From: Paenibacillus sophorae
Lineage (GTDB): Bacteria > Bacillota > Bacilli > Paenibacillales > Paenibacillaceae
DNA length: 64,000 nt
NCBI RefSeq assembly: GCF_018966525.1
Contig: NZ_CP076607.1
Span: 2,976,001-3,040,000 of the forward strand
Reading direction: 5' to 3'
Within the stretch, counting starts at the first letter, position 1; the number at the start of each line of letters is the position of its first letter. The position numbers and the translations under genes were made by a program. Below, in pieces: positions 61,758-64,000 of this stretch. The notes below the pieces were generated by a model, which was given only the letters and a program-made list of their open reading frames with translations, ran no database searches and was not told the DNA's origin.

Positions 61758-63770
61758 ATGCAAATATCGAAGTTGCACTTAAAGAACTTCAGAAGTTTTG
61801 GAGAAGAGGGAACAACAATAACTTTGAATAAGCTTTCGGGTTTTGTTGGAGAAAATTCAGCTGGTAAGACTGCCTTAATACATGGTTTAGTTAAACTGTT
61901 TGGTGTGACTCCAAATGAACGAACATTGGAGAAGTCGGATTTTCATATTCCCAAACAGGTCAAAATAGAAGCCATAAAAGAATTACAACTTTCAATTGAA
62001 GCCCGGATTGACTTTCCAGAATTAATGGCGACTAATCAAGATATTTTGAGCCGAGCCAGTATTCCTCCATTTATAAATCAACTCGTTGTTCATGCTACAG
62101 CTGAGGCCCCATATTTGCGTGTAAGATTAACCGGAAAGTGGACCGCTGATAATACACCTGAAGGTGAAATTGAACAGAAGCTACATTTTGTCACTGTTGC
62201 TGAAGGTGAAGACGAAGCTGAAGACGATCTAGTTCCCGTCACACCGCACCAGCGTTCTACAATTCAAGTCATATATGTTCCTGCCGTAAGAGAACCATCT
62301 GCCCAATTACGTAATGCTTCGGGAACAATACTTTGGCGGATTTTAAATAATATCTCCTGGCCAGATGACATAAACGACTCAATCAAAACAAAAATGGAAC
62401 CTGTGAATGAGTTGTTCGACGGTATTGACGGGGTTTCGCAGATAAGAAGTGTCATCGGTGAGGAGTGGAAAAAATACCACAAAGATACCCGGTATCAAGA
62501 TGCAAAATTACAATTTAGCAGTTCTACACTTGCTTCAATACTTAAGAAGATTGAAGTGACATTTACTCCAACTCATGATCAGGGCGAATATAGCGTAGAA
62601 AAATTGGGTGATGGTCTACGATCCTTGTTTTATCTTTCATTAGTGTCATCTTTACTTGAGTCAGAGATTAAAATTACTGGAAAATCAAATGCTTCTCTTA
62701 CAGTACTTGCGGTTGAAGAACCGGAAAATCATATTTCACCTCATCTTCTAGGAAGAGTGATGGAGAATTTAAAGGACATTTCTAATAAGTCCAATGCTCA
62801 AGTAATTTTAACCTCACATAGCGCTTCAATTATTAAGCGAGTCGATCCAGAAGATCTTATTCACTTGAGAATAGATCAAACGAATTTTACAACAATAGTA
62901 AAGAAAGTGATTTTACCTAATAAGACATCTGATGCATATACATACATTAAGGAAGCTGTGAGGGCTTTCCCTGAAATTTATTTTGCAAGATTAGTAATTT
63001 TAGGTGAGGGTGATTCAGAAGAGATCGTAATTCCCAAAATACTTGCAGTTAACGAAATACATCCCGATGATTATGGAATATCAATTGTCCCACTTGGGGG
63101 AAGGCATGTTAACCATATGTGGAAATTACTCAACGAGTTGAATATTCCACATATTACTTTATTGGATTTGGATCGGGAACGAGGAGGCGGAGGTTGGAGT
63201 AGAATTAAGTATGCAATTAAGCAGTTGTTACTTAATGGCCATAATCGTGAAGAGTTATTAAAAGTCCGGGTTGGAGAAAAAGAAGTAGTCCTTTCTGATG
63301 AACAAATAGAAGAAATGGATGAGTATCCAATGACCCCTGAGTGGATAGAGACTTCTATGAATAAATTGTGGATTCAAAGACTTATGAGAGATAAGTATAA
63401 TGTCTTCTTTTCCGCGCCTTTAGATTTAGATTTTCTTATGCTAGAAACATTTCCTGAAGCATATAAAGAAACAGTTCCTAGGGGCCCTAGCATACCAGAT
63501 CGTACTCAGCATCCTGAAGAATATGCGGAAAAAATTAAGGGCGGCATCATTGCTGCATTAAAGAATGTGAAGGCAACGGGGCACACCTATACAGAAGAAC
63601 AGCATGAACTTATGGTTTGGTATAATACGTTGTTTCTCGGCAGAAGTAAACCAAGCACACACATTGAAGCCTTATTAAAACTTGATGATGATGACTTAAT
63701 AATTTTCATGCCTGAGCCTTTTAGTAAGCTAGTTGTGAGGGTAAAAGAAATCCTACAAAAGGAAGATTAA
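61758..63770 (+). CDS. gajA: OLD-family nuclease, GajA-like
   Basis: A 670-residue protein after AAGGAGAGGGATTT. The ABC-type ATPase part has LKNFRSFGE, Walker A FVGENSAGKTALIH and VLAVEEPENHISPHLLGRVM; the C-terminal TOPRIM nuclease has VILGEGDSEEIVIPKIL and HITLLDLDRERGGGG. With a UvrD-like helicase gene 4 bases downstream this is the layout of Gabija, where GajA nicks DNA and GajB is the helicase partner. It is longer than typical GajA, with extra sequence in the N-terminal part. Confidence 0.85.
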   Translation: MQISKLHLKNFRSFGEEGTTITLNKLSGFVGENSAGKTALIHGLVKLFGVTPNERTLEKSDFHIPKQVKIEAIKELQLSIEARIDFPELMATNQDILSRASIPPFINQLVVHATAEAPYLRVRLTGKWTADNTPEGEIEQKLHFVTVAEGEDEAEDDLVPVTPHQRSTIQVIYVPAVREPSAQLRNASGTILWRILNNISWPDDINDSIKTKMEPVNELFDGIDGVSQIRSVIGEEWKKYHKDTRYQDAKLQFSSSTLASILKKIEVTFTPTHDQGEYSVEKLGDGLRSLFYLSLVSSLLESEIKITGKSNASLTVLAVEEPENHISPHLLGRVMENLKDISNKSNAQVILTSHSASIIKRVDPEDLIHLRIDQTNFTTIVKKVILPNKTSDAYTYIKEAVRAFPEIYFARLVILGEGDSEEIVIPKILAVNEIHPDDYGISIVPLGGRHVNHMWKLLNELNIPHITLLDLDRERGGGGWSRIKYAIKQLLLNGHNREELLKVRVGEKEVVLSDEQIEEMDEYPMTPEWIETSMNKLWIQRLMRDKYNVFFSAPLDLDFLMLETFPEAYKETVPRGPSIPDRTQHPEEYAEKIKGGIIAALKNVKATGHTYTEEQHELMVWYNTLFLGRSKPSTHIEALLKLDDDDLIIFMPEPFSKLVVRVKEILQKED

Positions 63771-63774
63771 GTTC

Positions 63775-64000
63775 ATGTCATATACTAAACCAGAGAACTG
63801 GAGTCCAGGGGAAGAAATCACCTTGGAACCGGCAGCAGAGTTAGCAGTGAAATCGGAGTTAAATAATCTAATCTTAGCAGGTCCAGGAGCGGGAAAAACT
63901 GAACTACTAGCTCAACGTGCTTGCTTTTTATTACAAACCAATTTATGTCCATACCCTCAAAAAATCTTGGCTATTAGTTTTAAAAAAGACGCCGCGGAAA
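63775..64000 (+). CDS. gajB: UvrD-like helicase, GajB-like (cut by window end)
   Basis: Only the first 75 residues are in the window: SELNNLILAGPGAGKTELLA (Walker A of superfamily 1 helicases) and KILAISFKKDAAE (motif Ia). It starts 4 bases after the GajA-like gene. The rest lies beyond 64000. The pairing supports a Gabija system, though a few class 2 OLD systems also use UvrD-like partners. Confidence 0.75.
   Translation, partial: MSYTKPENWSPGEEITLEPAAELAVKSELNNLILAGPGAGKTELLAQRACFLLQTNLCPYPQKILAISFKKDAAE

Noticed and set aside
1..64000. CRISPR arrays, rRNA and tRNA genes
   Set aside because: No regularly spaced direct repeats, rRNA signature or convincing cloverleaf were noticed when reading the window; a dedicated tRNA scan was not possible.

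Overview
The window looks like chromosomal DNA of a spore-forming Bacillota, most likely Paenibacillus or a close relative. This is inferred from the strong AGGAGG-type ribosome binding sites, roughly 50% GC background, SigO/RsoA-like sigma pair and the kinds of insertion sequence; no rRNA or housekeeping marker fixes the species. It is a heavily worn accessory region: insertion-sequence remnants and genes broken by stop codons or frameshifts occur along most of it.

Region 1 (1-3.1 kb) holds an IS1595-type transposase relic, a decayed beta-glucoside PTS operon (IIA relic, intact HPr-like gene, GH1 glycosidase relic) and an IS4-type element whose transposase carries two in-frame TAA codons. 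Region 2 (3.25-17.6 kb) is a plus-strand, tightly overlapping biosynthetic operon. It encodes two acyl carrier proteins, two ATP-grasp ligases, a BtrK-like PLP decarboxylase and a BtrH-like acyltransferase, that is, the machinery that builds and transfers the amino-acid side chain of butirosin. Mixed in are CDP-sugar genes (rfbF, rfbG), a Gfo/Idh/MocA oxidoreductase, a GT-B glycosyltransferase, a radical SAM/SPASM enzyme and a large esterase. The only transport genes visible are one pseudogene fused from two ABC-2 permeases. The likely product is an aminoacylated sugar or glycoside.

Region 3 (17.6-27.6 kb) is mostly a graveyard of mobile DNA: a metK fragment, a group IIC intron with palindromes at both ends and IS3/IS110 debris inside, and IS1182, IS4 and IS66 relics. 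Between them lie three short-chain dehydrogenases, a 56-codon gene and a split sigma-factor pair.

Region 4 (27.6-55 kb, minus strand) is the transfer region of an integrative conjugative element or large plasmid: relaxase, ribbon-helix-helix protein, candidate oriT, VirD4, VirB6-like protein, VirB4 and a C39-like peptidase. A full Tad/Flp pilus assembly set (prepilin peptidase, CpaB, TadZ, TadA, TadB, TadC, TadE-like proteins) is embedded between the secretion genes. A full-length group II intron interrupts the Tad block.

Region 5 (53.2-64 kb) is a cargo and defence island: HepT/MntA, a TOPRIM primase-like gene, a helicase-Shedu fusion, a three-gene ABC-3C system and a Gabija-like OLD nuclease plus UvrD helicase cut by the window end. 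The island is much richer in AT than the transfer genes, and decayed copies of conjugative-element genes lie inside it, so it seems to have been assembled by insertion into the element.
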